IMG/VR virus record: IMGVR_UViG_3300024520_000145
Coordinates: 1 to 44,134 of that record
DNA from: a virus
DNA: 44,134 nucleotides
Reading direction: 5' to 3' (one strand)
In this document: one piece after another, positions 22,406 through 32,250 of the stretch
How positions within the stretch are numbered: the first letter of the stretch is position 1
How the letters are laid out: every line of letters begins with the position of its first letter
The notes under the pieces: generated by a model
Databases searched by the model: none
What the model was told of the DNA's origin: nothing
Seen by the model: the letters and a program-made list of their open reading frames with translations, nothing else
Position numbers and translations under genes: made by a program

Positions 22406-24236
22406 TATTAAAGACCTAAAAGACAGTTTTAAGATAGGTTATGAAGCATATGAGAGCTCTCGTAAAGAAGCTACTGAGATTTGGGACTTATACCACAACC
22501 GTCAGTACACCGAAGAGCAACTGCAAATCCTCGCAAACCGAGGACAACCTGCAGAAACTTTCAACGTTGTTAAATTATTTGCTCGTATGCTTGTTGGCTA
22601 CTATTCTACTATTGTTAACACTATCACTATCAGCCCTACTAACCCTAGAGACGTTGATGTAGCCTCAATACTTAACGATACAGTTAACAACATTCTGATT
22701 GAGAATCGCTTTGATATTGAAGGCGACGAGATTAAATTAGCTGGTTTAGTTTCAGGTTTACTTTGTGCTTACGAGAGTGTAGTTAAAACTGAGCAGCGTG
22801 ATGAGTTTGGTCGTTATGTTAACAAAGTTGTTACTCATCACGTACCTGATGGTGAATTAGTTTTAGACCCAATGAGTACACAAGATGATTACTCAGACGC
22901 GCGATTCTTACACCGCTTCAAGTGGACTACAGCTGACATAGTTAAACGTCGCTGGGGCAAGAAGAAGATGGAAGAACTTGATGCGTACTTCAATCACTTA
23001 AATGTCGAAGAAGCTGAGTTTGAATTTAACTATGGCGACTCTTACTCTGGGCACTACAGAGTTTTTGATAATTATCTTATAGTTCATGCTGTAATTGAGG
23101 ACGACACACAACGCCGCTGGTCAATCTTTTGGTGTGGAGATATAATCCTAGAGAAGCGTGAAATAACGTTCCAGAAAACTCGCTGGCCTTACCGTGTACA
23201 GAAATTACATAGTTCTGACCGTACAGAATATTATGGTATCTTTAGAGAAGTTAAAGAGTCTCAGAGAGCTTTAAACCAGGCTGTTCTTAAGATTCAGCTT
23301 ATGGTGAACTCAGAGAAAGCATATGTCGAGAAAAATGCAGTTGATAATATTGAGGACTTTACTACAAGCTTTAACCGTGTAAACGCAGTTATTGAAGTTA
23401 AGAGTTTAAAAGGTGTTCGTATAGAGCAACTTAGCAAAGATGTTCTTGACCAGTACACGATAATTGACCGTTCACTAGACCGTATACAGCGTGTACTAGG
23501 CATTAACGATAGCTTCCTGGGTATGGCGTTTGCTTCTGACTCTGGGCGTAAAGTTAAGTTACAACAAAACTCAGCGATAATGTCATTGCGTTATGTTACT
23601 GCTCGTATAGAATCGTTCTACCATAGTTTAGGTGAAGACCTTGCTTACTTAGCTCAGCAGTATTACCAAGCCAATCAGTTCTTAAGTATTGCTGATGAAG
23701 TTGTAGGTCAACGCTGGGTAGAAATTAACAAGCCAATGATGGAATTCTCTGGTCAAATGGGTGCAGATGGTCAACCTATAATGGTGCCAATTCTATTGCC
23801 TGAAACAGACCCTGCTAATGGTGAAGTTATCACTGACGAAGATGGTAACATCATCTTAGCTCCAGTTACTGAAGAAGGTTCGGACTTTAGTTTCCTAGAT
23901 TTTCAGATTCGCATAGAAGCTAACTCGTTTAATGATGAAGATGAGAAAGCTCAGTTGATGCTAGAGACTGTAATGAGTGGTCAAGTAGGTCAGATGGTTG
24001 CCCAGGTTAACCCTGCAGGATTCTTCCAGATGGCTAGCTTAAGCATGAAGTCTACTAGAACTAAGTACTCACCTAATATAGCTCAGATTTTAGACCAGAC
24101 TGCACAAATGTTATCTGGTGACCCTGCGGCTACGCAAGAAGCTAAGATGGGTGCAGGAGCTGGTGGAATGCAAGGTGGTAGCCCAAAGAGTAAAGCTTTG
24201 AAGTTACCACAAAATACAAATGAGGGAGTTGGATAA
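22395..24236 (+). CDS. Portal protein (P22-like)
   Basis: The dodecameric gate through which DNA enters and leaves the head, here 613 residues. Recognisable P22-type stretches are the N-terminal RKEATEIWDLYHNRQYTEEQ, the VPDGELVLDPMSTQDDYSDA region, and the stem region RVLGINDSFLGMAFASDSGR. AAGGGG lies 8 bases before the ATG. Its position after two ejection-protein genes, and more than 11 kb from terL, differs from the common terL-portal-scaffold-capsid order. Confidence 0.9.
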   Translation: MQANIKDLKDSFKIGYEAYESSRKEATEIWDLYHNRQYTEEQLQILANRGQPAETFNVVKLFARMLVGYYSTIVNTITISPTNPRDVDVASILNDTVNNILIENRFDIEGDEIKLAGLVSGLLCAYESVVKTEQRDEFGRYVNKVVTHHVPDGELVLDPMSTQDDYSDARFLHRFKWTTADIVKRRWGKKKMEELDAYFNHLNVEEAEFEFNYGDSYSGHYRVFDNYLIVHAVIEDDTQRRWSIFWCGDIILEKREITFQKTRWPYRVQKLHSSDRTEYYGIFREVKESQRALNQAVLKIQLMVNSEKAYVEKNAVDNIEDFTTSFNRVNAVIEVKSLKGVRIEQLSKDVLDQYTIIDRSLDRIQRVLGINDSFLGMAFASDSGRKVKLQQNSAIMSLRYVTARIESFYHSLGEDLAYLAQQYYQANQFLSIADEVVGQRWVEINKPMMEFSGQMGADGQPIMVPILLPETDPANGEVITDEDGNIILAPVTEEGSDFSFLDFQIRIEANSFNDEDEKAQLMLETVMSGQVGQMVAQVNPAGFFQMASLSMKSTRTKYSPNIAQILDQTAQMLSGDPAATQEAKMGAGAGGMQGGSPKSKALKLPQNTNEGVG

Positions 24237-27200
24237 TGCCAATTAAGTCTATCCTTAAAGCTGGTATTGATTTACTACCAGAAAAAGCTAAAGTTAAAGG
24301 TGCTTCGCTACCTAATGTACTTAAGAAGCAAGGTGTTAAAGACGAAGAGCTTAAGTTCGCAGGTTTAGAGATTAGACCTGAGAAGTCTTATACCAAAGCA
24401 GAGCTTCAAGAGCTTGAAGCAGGCCGTAAAGATGTATTTGGCAAAGAGCAGTCTGAGTCAGGCTACAACTTCATTAGCTTAGAAGCAGGCATCAACAACC
24501 CTACCTACAAAGAAAATGTCTATACATTTGCTGAAGGTAAACTACTAGATAAAGAAGTGTCATTTGTTAAAGCGCAAGTCGAAGAATATAACCAACTGCT
24601 CAAGCAAGAAAACAGTTGGGAAGGTAATATAGACGACTTATATGATAAGCAAGATGAAGTCATAGAAAAGTTACGGCAACGGTTTATTGAAGTAGTACCG
24701 AATGAAGTAGAAGCAGGTATGCACTGGTCTGATATTGCTGACGGTATTGTAAGTGGTGATATTACTGCTGGCTCTCGTTACACATCAGGACACTTCCAAG
24801 ACGTACCAAATTACTTGATGCATACTCGTACGTATGATGATACCATTGATGGTGTACCTACTCGCGTAGTCCAAGAGATTCAATCCGACCTCCACCAACA
24901 AGCCAGAGCACAAGGTGGTTATACTGGACAGATTGAAGTTGTGCAGCCTACTCCTGCTGAAATAGAAGCTTTTCAAGCATTTAATGACGGCTATACTGAT
25001 AGAGCAGATGAAGTAATGGAAGGTTTAGACCGCATAGGTTTTAGCCGTGCAGACATTGAAGATAACGATATAGGTGAGTTGGCTGCAGATGCTTTAGCAG
25101 GTGACTTACCAGGAGCGAAAGCAATCCCTGAGACACCTTACCAGAAGTCATGGTTAGCTAAAGGTATTGAGCGTGAGCTTGACTTAGCTATTAATGAAGG
25201 GCGTCAGCAGTTAGCTATACCAATCAAAGGTGCAGGCATCGAGAATCTCAAGCGTGCCCCAGGTGTTCAAGGCTGGTACGAAGGTAACGTAGCCAACACA
25301 GCCAAGAAGATAGCCAAACAAAACGGCATGGACTTTGAGTTAGTCGAGTCTGGTGGTACAACTTTTAAAGGCTTTACTGATTTTGACTATTGGGAAAACC
25401 AAGCAGATGAATTTCCTTCTACTTTTATAGAAGCGCTAGAAGAAACTTTTGGTTCTCACCCTACTAAGGATGTAACACTAGAACTGCGTAGCGCTATCGG
25501 TGAAGGCCACATGCAGCGCTTCGAGGATGAAGTCGAAAGACTTGCTGAAGGCACGCAGTACGCTATCATTAAACCTAAAGGTGAAGCTTACGTTGGCGAC
25601 TTAATGACTAAGGCAGAGTCAGACGAGCATATAGAGTTAGCTCTTGCTCCAATGAACAGAACAAGAAGCGAAGTTGAGAATACAAGATTAGCAGAATTAG
25701 AGAGTAAGAAAGCTAATCAAGGTAAAAAGATGTTTAAAGCTGAGAAGCCTAATCTTAAGCTCTACTCTAGTCCTGCAGCTGCTGTTGGTGCGGCATACGC
25801 TTCGTTAAAAGCTGGTGGTACTGATGATGATGTACGCTTTGAACTTAGCCAACAAGGTTATGACGCTGATGAAGCTGATTTTATTCTAAAAGAAACTAAG
25901 ATTTATCAAGACGGGTTAGCGCAAGGTTTTAGTGAGCAGGACATGCTAGCTGCGATGGCTGAAGATGAACATGAGATTGCAGATGTTAGTTCAACGCCAA
26001 TTACTACAGCACCTGAAAAGTCATTCTGGGAGCGCGCTGAAGACACTGCGAGATTAACAACAGGTAATACTAAGAAAGAAGCATATGCTACTGTCACTGG
26101 CGATGAGCAAATGTCGGCAGAGCAGCTAGTTTCACGCTTAAGAACTATCCAACCAAATATGAGCTCGATAACTACTCGTATGAGTGGCTATGCAGGCAAT
26201 GAAGTTGATTTTAACAAAGCGCGGCAAGCAGTGGAAGCTAGTGTACAGCGTATTGTAAACATGGCACAAGAACGTGGAACTAACTTAGTTTGGGTACCAC
26301 CTGAAGAGGTTGGACTGCTAGAGACTCTTGAAGCTTCTGGTGGTGGTAAGTTCATGGTTGAGACAGACCAGGGCAGAGTAGATGTTACTCCTGGCTTCTG
26401 GGAAAGTATGCGTGAAGAGCAAAGTGAAATAACGCTCGGTGTAGGTGGAGCATTCGCAGGTGCTAAAGTAGCAGCTCAATGGTCTAAGCATCCTGTAGTT
26501 GTTGCTGGTGGTTCTCTAATTGGTGCTATGATTGGTGCAAGTACTGGTACTGAAATTGATTACCTTAGAGACTCTGTTACTTTAGCTGAAGATATGTCAG
26601 CCGAGATTGCAGCTCACAAGGCTCTAACAGCAGGTGAAGCAAGCATTATCGGTGATTTAGTTGGTTATCCATTAGCTAAGTCTGCAGGCCTAATATGGGA
26701 TGGTGTTAAGAAAGCTAAGGATTTACTACTTGATGGAAATACTCAAGGAGCTTTAAAGTCTCTTAAGTCTACTATGTTTATTGATGAGGCTACAGCCAGT
26801 GAGATGGTTGAGAGGTTGAATAAGTCAGTACAAGCAGACCCTAAGAAAGCTAATGCTGCAGAGCAACAAATTAGAGCTACAGTATTAACAGAACCTGGTG
26901 GTGAAGCTATAGTACAACCTGCTGGTATACTAGACCCTCAAGCAGGTAGAGCTGTAGCAGAGTCTATAAAGCGCAGAACGACAGACGTACTATCTACTAC
27001 TGCAGAGCTTACAGATGAAAATGTAGCTAAGATGCTTACAGAAGACTTAGCTAACTATACTGCAGGCGTTAAGCAGTTTTATGGTGATGTTAAAGAGCAA
27101 GTATCACTATCGCCACGCATTAACAACTTCAGCTTTGATTATGATAAGTTAGCTATTAACCCAGTGCTTGAGACTTTAGGCAAAAATATAACTGACCCTA

Positions 27201-28330
27201 ATGTACTTGAGAAGTTTAGACTTCAAGCGCAGAAAGTACGAGACATGTCCGATAGTCGTACACTTACTGATTTGATTGAACTGCGTCAAATAGTTAATGA
27301 TTTTAAGTTCAACACGCGTATTAGTAAAGCTAAAGATTTTAAGCAGTTGAACAGCATCTTAGGTGATATCGATGGTGCAATAACGCAAGGTGCAAATGTA
27401 GTAATGGAGAATCCTAAGCAATGGCTTAGTAATTACTCTGAAGCTAAAATAAACTATGCTAAGATGAAAGGGTTAGAAAAGAATGTATTAGCTAAGTTAC
27501 TACGCCGTCCAGGCATTAACCAAGAGCTTGTAGTTAAGTCTTTAACTAAGTATATTAATGCTCTCGATGGTACATTTAACGATGTACTTAGTAAACTGCC
27601 TATGAAGCAGCGAGCCATGTCTGAAGGCACTGTAATAAATGCGTTAGCTGAGAAGTTCTCAGTTAAAGGTGAAGCTACGCACTTTCCATTACTAGCTGCA
27701 GAGTTGAATAAAGTTGTATTTACTACACCTGAAGCACGCAAAGCTAAAGCAGCACTTAATGAACTTGCACAAGTATTTAAAAATGATATACCTTTAGCTC
27801 AGGCTGCGGGTAATATCCAAATACCTAAATTCCAAAGTTTCTTAACTGCAGACCCTGTGATGAGAGCTAAATTCGAGTTTGCGACTAGTATGTTTAATGG
27901 TATCAAAAGTAGATTACCTACTCAGAAAGCAGGTAACATATCCTTAGTTACTAAAACAGCTAAGCTTCTTGAAGAACCTTTGAATGCTAAAGCAATGAAG
28001 GACTTCATGGAAGCCGCTGACGGCGATGTGAATCTTACTAAAATGGCTACAGACATGCAGAAGGAAGCCGCACGAGTAAAGTCTCAAGGTAAAGATGTAG
28101 GTTCAGCAAAAATTATAATGTATGGTGATGGCGCGCTCTTAAAGCCTAGTGGTAAAGGTAAAGAGCATAAGATACCATTCCACCGTATAGCTAGTTACGA
28201 TAAGGTCAAGGAGATAGCAAACAAATATGCTATTGACTTAAACGATAAGGTTCAATTAAATGGTGCTCTTAAAGATGAGGGTTATATGGCAGTTCAAGCA
28301 GGCTCAGACCAAGTACGGAGATTAAAATAA
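24236..28330 (+). CDS. Giant internal virion (DNA-ejection) protein
   Basis: At 1364 residues this is the longest protein in the window. Residues ~150-440 contain a module seen in large phage and prophage proteins: HFQDVPNYLMHTRTYDD, then RVVQEIQSDLHQQAR, then QKSWLAKGIERELDLAINEG. Residues ~735-775 form a glycine-zipper-like hydrophobic hairpin (GVGGAFAGAKVAA, then VVVAGGSLIGAMIGASTG) that could insert in the membrane. The rest is helical. It probably lengthens the ejection conduit. The function of the EIQSD module is unknown to me; no lytic transglycosylase motif is seen. Confidence 0.78.
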   Translation: MPIKSILKAGIDLLPEKAKVKGASLPNVLKKQGVKDEELKFAGLEIRPEKSYTKAELQELEAGRKDVFGKEQSESGYNFISLEAGINNPTYKENVYTFAEGKLLDKEVSFVKAQVEEYNQLLKQENSWEGNIDDLYDKQDEVIEKLRQRFIEVVPNEVEAGMHWSDIADGIVSGDITAGSRYTSGHFQDVPNYLMHTRTYDDTIDGVPTRVVQEIQSDLHQQARAQGGYTGQIEVVQPTPAEIEAFQAFNDGYTDRADEVMEGLDRIGFSRADIEDNDIGELAADALAGDLPGAKAIPETPYQKSWLAKGIERELDLAINEGRQQLAIPIKGAGIENLKRAPGVQGWYEGNVANTAKKIAKQNGMDFELVESGGTTFKGFTDFDYWENQADEFPSTFIEALEETFGSHPTKDVTLELRSAIGEGHMQRFEDEVERLAEGTQYAIIKPKGEAYVGDLMTKAESDEHIELALAPMNRTRSEVENTRLAELESKKANQGKKMFKAEKPNLKLYSSPAAAVGAAYASLKAGGTDDDVRFELSQQGYDADEADFILKETKIYQDGLAQGFSEQDMLAAMAEDEHEIADVSSTPITTAPEKSFWERAEDTARLTTGNTKKEAYATVTGDEQMSAEQLVSRLRTIQPNMSSITTRMSGYAGNEVDFNKARQAVEASVQRIVNMAQERGTNLVWVPPEEVGLLETLEASGGGKFMVETDQGRVDVTPGFWESMREEQSEITLGVGGAFAGAKVAAQWSKHPVVVAGGSLIGAMIGASTGTEIDYLRDSVTLAEDMSAEIAAHKALTAGEASIIGDLVGYPLAKSAGLIWDGVKKAKDLLLDGNTQGALKSLKSTMFIDEATASEMVERLNKSVQADPKKANAAEQQIRATVLTEPGGEAIVQPAGILDPQAGRAVAESIKRRTTDVLSTTAELTDENVAKMLTEDLANYTAGVKQFYGDVKEQVSLSPRINNFSFDYDKLAINPVLETLGKNITDPNVLEKFRLQAQKVRDMSDSRTLTDLIELRQIVNDFKFNTRISKAKDFKQLNSILGDIDGAITQGANVVMENPKQWLSNYSEAKINYAKMKGLEKNVLAKLLRRPGINQELVVKSLTKYINALDGTFNDVLSKLPMKQRAMSEGTVINALAEKFSVKGEATHFPLLAAELNKVVFTTPEARKAKAALNELAQVFKNDIPLAQAAGNIQIPKFQSFLTADPVMRAKFEFATSMFNGIKSRLPTQKAGNISLVTKTAKLLEEPLNAKAMKDFMEAADGDVNLTKMATDMQKEAARVKSQGKDVGSAKIIMYGDGALLKPSGKGKEHKIPFHRIASYDKVKEIANKYAIDLNDKVQLNGALKDEGYMAVQAGSDQVRRLK

Positions 28331-30942
28331 TGACAGTAAGAAATGTAGAAAAGAATCTTGCTACAATGCAAGACTTAGCAATTGGTCGTGGGAAAGTCAC
28401 GCAGTCTAGAGGTGGGGTAAACTATGATGTGAATCGTATAGACACCCCATTTGCTGTAGACAGTTTAGTTGAACTTAAAGCACTAGACGTGACTGCTTAC
28501 ACTGTTGCTAGAGTGTACTTTACTGACCAGCGCTACTACGACTATATTTATATAGCTACTGAGACTCTAGGTATTGCTCCTGATACAGGTGCGGGTACTT
28601 GGGTGCCTCGTGAGCGCGCACTTAACTACGAGATGTTCGGTGCAGATATTACAGGTGTAGCTGTTTTTGATACTTATAATGTGCAATGCCACGCCATAGC
28701 TAACAAGTATGGTTTACCTGTTAAGCAGAGCTTTGGTACTTTTTACTGGCAAAATCTAGAGGCTACAGTACAGACGCCATGTGATAATAGGGGTATGATA
28801 GTTCGAGTTGATAGCAACTCAGGGACTACTGACTTGACATATTCGCAGCCAGGTATGTGGAATATTACGTCAGCTAAGTCAGTAGTGGAATTAGACGCAG
28901 GCACGTTAACACAGTTGAATACTACTTATAGCGCGTACTTCAAAAAATATTCTCAACGCTTACCAGAAGATGTATTTGGTATATATAGTGGTCGGTACAT
29001 TGAGATATCTTCCAACGTCTTAGAAGTAAATAGAAATGGCAATACGCTTAATCCTAAGTATGCGCAAGAGAATACGTCTACAAGCCGTAAAGGCCAGTTA
29101 GAGTCTCCAATTTACCATGACTTACAAGGTAACGTTACTGCAGTAAAAGTGTATCCTAGAGAAGACTTTAGACTATACTTTTACGCACCTAAGATAGTTA
29201 TAGACCAAACACCTTCGTTTAGAGTAGTTAAATGCACTCGCTCTAACACGCAGATTGAAGGCTTAATATTACAAGAAGAGCAAACTACATGGCCTAGCAA
29301 TATACGTGAGATTGTCGAAATATACAACTGCTCTGATGTTACAGTATCAGACTTTGACGCGTTAAGTCCACCTCAGGGTGCAACAGTAGTAGGTGGTATT
29401 TATACTATAGTTGCTGGTAATGTGCTACGAATGAAAGTGTATAGAATTCGCAGTAACGGTGGGGTATCTTCATTTGCTTCTAACTATGTTAGGGATATGA
29501 TATTTAAAGACTGCTACATGAATAGAATTGACTGTCACTTTGGTGGCTACGATATACTTATTGACGGTTGTACTACTATTAATATGGGTATCTCAGTAAG
29601 TGGTGGTGGGCACTTGAAAGTCACGAATCATGTGCATAAGCAGACTGGCCCAATTTCTAGCCCTTATGGGGAAACTTTTGTGCAAGCTATAGTTCAAGTT
29701 CGCCCTGACCACGCAGCGCATTTTGATGGCGATATAATTATTGATGGAGCTAAAATAGTAGTTGATGCAACTTTTATTACCGAGTTAGTTGGGCGTAATC
29801 ATAGATATGCCGGCGTAGCTTTTTACCCTGACATCCCTCAGTCTACTTGGGGTACTACTATACAACGCGGTAAACGTGTAGAAGTTAGAAATGTTGCTTT
29901 AGAATTCGACCCTTCTATTGTAACCACAGATTCAACATTCCAATTTAAAGCTGTTGACTATAATCAGCATGTATCAGGTGATGCTATATTCCCTCAGGAG
30001 ATTATAGTTGATAATATTTCTGTTACTAATGAGCCAAGTGATTTTGCTATTATAGCTTATGAGCCACCAAACTATATGCACCCTAGTAATAGAGCTATGT
30101 ATGACGCTGCAGCAGGTGAATTTAACCAGAAAATAACTGTGCGTGATATAATGTGTTCTACTAGAGTGCTTAACAATAGAGCTGAATTTGGATTAGTTAA
30201 ATTTACTCAAGGGTGGAATCAGACCGCGGGGGTATACGCAGCTTATCTCACCGACGTAAGAGCGATAAGGCCTAAGATTGTTATAGATAATTGCGAGCGC
30301 GTCTCTGTTGGACTAGGCATGATAGGTAGTTGCTATATTAAAGGTGGGTCTGTATCGCAACTACAGACTACCACTTCTAGTACAGCGCCGTATAAACCTA
30401 CTAAAGACCAAGTGTATGTTAGAGTAGACGAAGCAGATATAGAGCTTATTAGCTCAACAGCACTCGCTAATGTTTTTGAGTCTAACGACAGAGTTTACGC
30501 GTTCAACTGTAACTTCGGAGATGGCACAGAGATTGATGGTGGTAAGCACCCTGCATTATTAGCGAACTCTTATCATGGTAGAGGTAATAAGATTACGGCT
30601 AGTACAACAGTATGGACGAGTACAACGCCTTATCTATTTGATGGTGACAATGACAAGCATATGATAAGTGGAGCAGGCACTCCTATAGGCTCTGTAACTC
30701 CAGATTTCCCAGGCCAAGAGTACCAGAACACCACCACAGGTACTTGGTTTAAAGCCATGGGAATTGCTAATACAGATTGGAATCCTGTAGGGGGGTTTAC
30801 GAGGCTTATTGCTGCAGGTACTCCATCAGGTGCTTTAGTTGTAGACTTTATTGGTCAGCGGTATATTGACACTACACCAACACCACATGAAGAATACTAT
30901 GCTGCTAGTCTAACAACTGGCGACTGGGTGAGGTTAGACTAA
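28330..30942 (+). CDS. Tailspike, beta-helix type
   Basis: An 870-residue receptor-binding protein. Residues 1-35 (RNVEKNLATMQDLAIGRGKV) repeat the anchor of the fiber at 15294. The body (~100-750) has the short alternating hydrophobic pattern and paired Asn/Asp turns of a right-handed beta-helix, as in polysaccharide-degrading tailspikes. The last ~90 residues are two copies of a small module (GTPIGSVTPDFPGQEY ... DW and GTPSGALVVDFIGQRY ... DW). Lyase or hydrolase activity is possible, but no catalytic set can be named. GGAG precedes the ATG. Confidence 0.82.
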   Translation: MTVRNVEKNLATMQDLAIGRGKVTQSRGGVNYDVNRIDTPFAVDSLVELKALDVTAYTVARVYFTDQRYYDYIYIATETLGIAPDTGAGTWVPRERALNYEMFGADITGVAVFDTYNVQCHAIANKYGLPVKQSFGTFYWQNLEATVQTPCDNRGMIVRVDSNSGTTDLTYSQPGMWNITSAKSVVELDAGTLTQLNTTYSAYFKKYSQRLPEDVFGIYSGRYIEISSNVLEVNRNGNTLNPKYAQENTSTSRKGQLESPIYHDLQGNVTAVKVYPREDFRLYFYAPKIVIDQTPSFRVVKCTRSNTQIEGLILQEEQTTWPSNIREIVEIYNCSDVTVSDFDALSPPQGATVVGGIYTIVAGNVLRMKVYRIRSNGGVSSFASNYVRDMIFKDCYMNRIDCHFGGYDILIDGCTTINMGISVSGGGHLKVTNHVHKQTGPISSPYGETFVQAIVQVRPDHAAHFDGDIIIDGAKIVVDATFITELVGRNHRYAGVAFYPDIPQSTWGTTIQRGKRVEVRNVALEFDPSIVTTDSTFQFKAVDYNQHVSGDAIFPQEIIVDNISVTNEPSDFAIIAYEPPNYMHPSNRAMYDAAAGEFNQKITVRDIMCSTRVLNNRAEFGLVKFTQGWNQTAGVYAAYLTDVRAIRPKIVIDNCERVSVGLGMIGSCYIKGGSVSQLQTTTSSTAPYKPTKDQVYVRVDEADIELISSTALANVFESNDRVYAFNCNFGDGTEIDGGKHPALLANSYHGRGNKITASTTVWTSTTPYLFDGDNDKHMISGAGTPIGSVTPDFPGQEYQNTTTGTWFKAMGIANTDWNPVGGFTRLIAAGTPSGALVVDFIGQRYIDTTPTPHEEYYAASLTTGDWVRLD

Positions 30943-31436
30943 TGCTAACACTACTAGGTAGTTTACTAGGCTTTGGCACTTCTATTTTTCCTTCTATTCT
31001 GGAGTTCTTCCAGGATAGTAAGGAGAAGAAGCATGAACTAGCTTCTATGGAAATGCAGATGATTCTTATGAATAAGAAGTCTGAGCTAAACATACAAGAA
31101 GCGCAAGTAAGTGGAGAGCTAAATAATATAGCTCTCGAACTTAAGGCAGAAATCGCTAGTGTCAAAGCTTCGCATGAACCACAAAAGCTAACAGGTATAA
31201 CCTGGGTTGATGCATTACGAGGTTCTGTACGTCCTATAGTTACATATTGGTTTATGTCTCTGTACACTTTCTCTAAAGTAGCTATGTTTATAGGTGCTTT
31301 AGAGGATGGTATTACATGGACTGAAGCAGGCCAGATGATGTTTACAGAATACGATTTAGCTCTATTTGCAACCATACTTAGTTTCTGGTTTGGTGATAGA
31401 ATAAGAAAATACTTAAGGGAGAATAAAAATGCGTAG
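30942..31436 (+). CDS. Holin (3-TM, GTA-type)
   Basis: A 164-residue protein with an N-terminal hydrophobic helix (LLGSLLGFGTSIFPSILEF), a charged coiled coil, and two further membrane helices (PIVTYWFMSLYTFSKVAMFI and YDLALFATILSFWFG). The RGSVRPIVTYW motif is characteristic of the three-TM holin family. It would open the inner membrane for the endolysin at 34028. It begins in a TAATG overlap with the tailspike, 2.6 kb before the endolysin, so the two lysis genes are not adjacent. Confidence 0.82.
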   Translation: MLTLLGSLLGFGTSIFPSILEFFQDSKEKKHELASMEMQMILMNKKSELNIQEAQVSGELNNIALELKAEIASVKASHEPQKLTGITWVDALRGSVRPIVTYWFMSLYTFSKVAMFIGALEDGITWTEAGQMMFTEYDLALFATILSFWFGDRIRKYLRENKNA

Positions 31437-31674
31437 ACCTTTAGACGCTACGACTAAAGAGTATACTGGTAATACTACTTTTGCAGCTCATGCTAACAGA
31501 GGGTACTTCTTTATAACTTTTACTAGCGGTGCTGGTACTGTTCGCTTTGGTGAGCTGGGAGGTGAGATACCTCTAGTTGCAGGTGGGCACTACAACCCTG
31601 ATATAACGCCAAATACTTCGATAACAGTTACTACGAGTGATACATTTGTAGTTCACACTAACATACATGCATAG
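31429..31674 (+). CDS. Small beta-rich structural-region protein
   Basis: An 81-residue, Thr/Gly-rich protein that is probably a small beta-sandwich (NRGYFFITFTSGAGTVRFG). GGGAG lies 7 bases before the ATG, and it overlaps the holin by 8 bases. Small proteins of this look often decorate phage heads or fibers. Function not established. Confidence 0.68.
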   Translation: MRRPLDATTKEYTGNTTFAAHANRGYFFITFTSGAGTVRFGELGGEIPLVAGGHYNPDITPNTSITVTTSDTFVVHTNIHA

Positions 31675-31683
31675 GAAATAATA

Positions 31684-32088
31684 ATGGCAAATTACGTATA
31701 CGATAAAGCAGCAGGAGCGCTATGGAGTGGTGATATAGCTTATGACACAGATGTCATTCACGCATACTTGATAGACACAGCACTTTACACACCAGATAAA
31801 GTCAGCGATGACTTCTTAGCTGATATACCCGCAGGTGCGCGTAAAGCTGGACCTATTACATTAGCTAGTAAATCAATCACTGGTCGTATTATTGACGCAG
31901 CAGACGTAGTGTTTCCTTCTGTAGCTGCAGGTGACCCTTGCGAAGCAGTTGTATTAGTTCAAGACACAGGAGCAGAAGCATCGTCTAAACTCATTATTCA
32001 GGCTGATACTGCCACAGGTCTACCTGTAACACCTAACGGTCAAGATATTACAGTTATCTGGAATGGTTCAGGTATAGCTACTTTATAG
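31684..32088 (+). CDS. Conserved structural-region protein
   Basis: A 134-residue protein of a kind found near phage fiber genes. It opens ANYVYDKAAGALWSGDIAYD and has the later motif YTPDKVSDDFLADIPAGAR. It is mostly beta with a C-terminal TVIWNGSGIATL. AGGA lies about 7 bases before the ATG. Probably a minor tail or fiber-associated component, by position. Confidence 0.7.
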   Translation: MANYVYDKAAGALWSGDIAYDTDVIHAYLIDTALYTPDKVSDDFLADIPAGARKAGPITLASKSITGRIIDAADVVFPSVAAGDPCEAVVLVQDTGAEASSKLIIQADTATGLPVTPNGQDITVIWNGSGIATL

Positions 32089-32097
32089 GAGAATAAA

Positions 32098-32250
32098 ATG
32101 TTTAAATTTATACAGTTAGCTTGGTATGGTTGGAAGGTTTATAAGTACGAGAAAGCTATTAAAGCTTGTACAAAAGCTAGAGCTAAAATCAAAGCAAAAC
32201 AAACTAAATATACAACTCGCTATGAACATTATAATAAGGAGCTTAAATAA
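32098..32250 (+). CDS. 50-residue highly basic small protein
   Basis: A short gene with AGGAG exactly 6 bases before the ATG and a TAATG overlap with the next fiber gene. The N-terminus is aromatic and hydrophobic (MFKFIQLAWYGWKVYKYEKA); the rest is dominated by Lys and Ala. This resembles a cationic amphipathic peptide that could sit on membranes, and it lies between holin and endolysin, so a lysis accessory is conceivable. No family is recognised. Confidence 0.68.
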   Translation: MFKFIQLAWYGWKVYKYEKAIKACTKARAKIKAKQTKYTTRYEHYNKELK

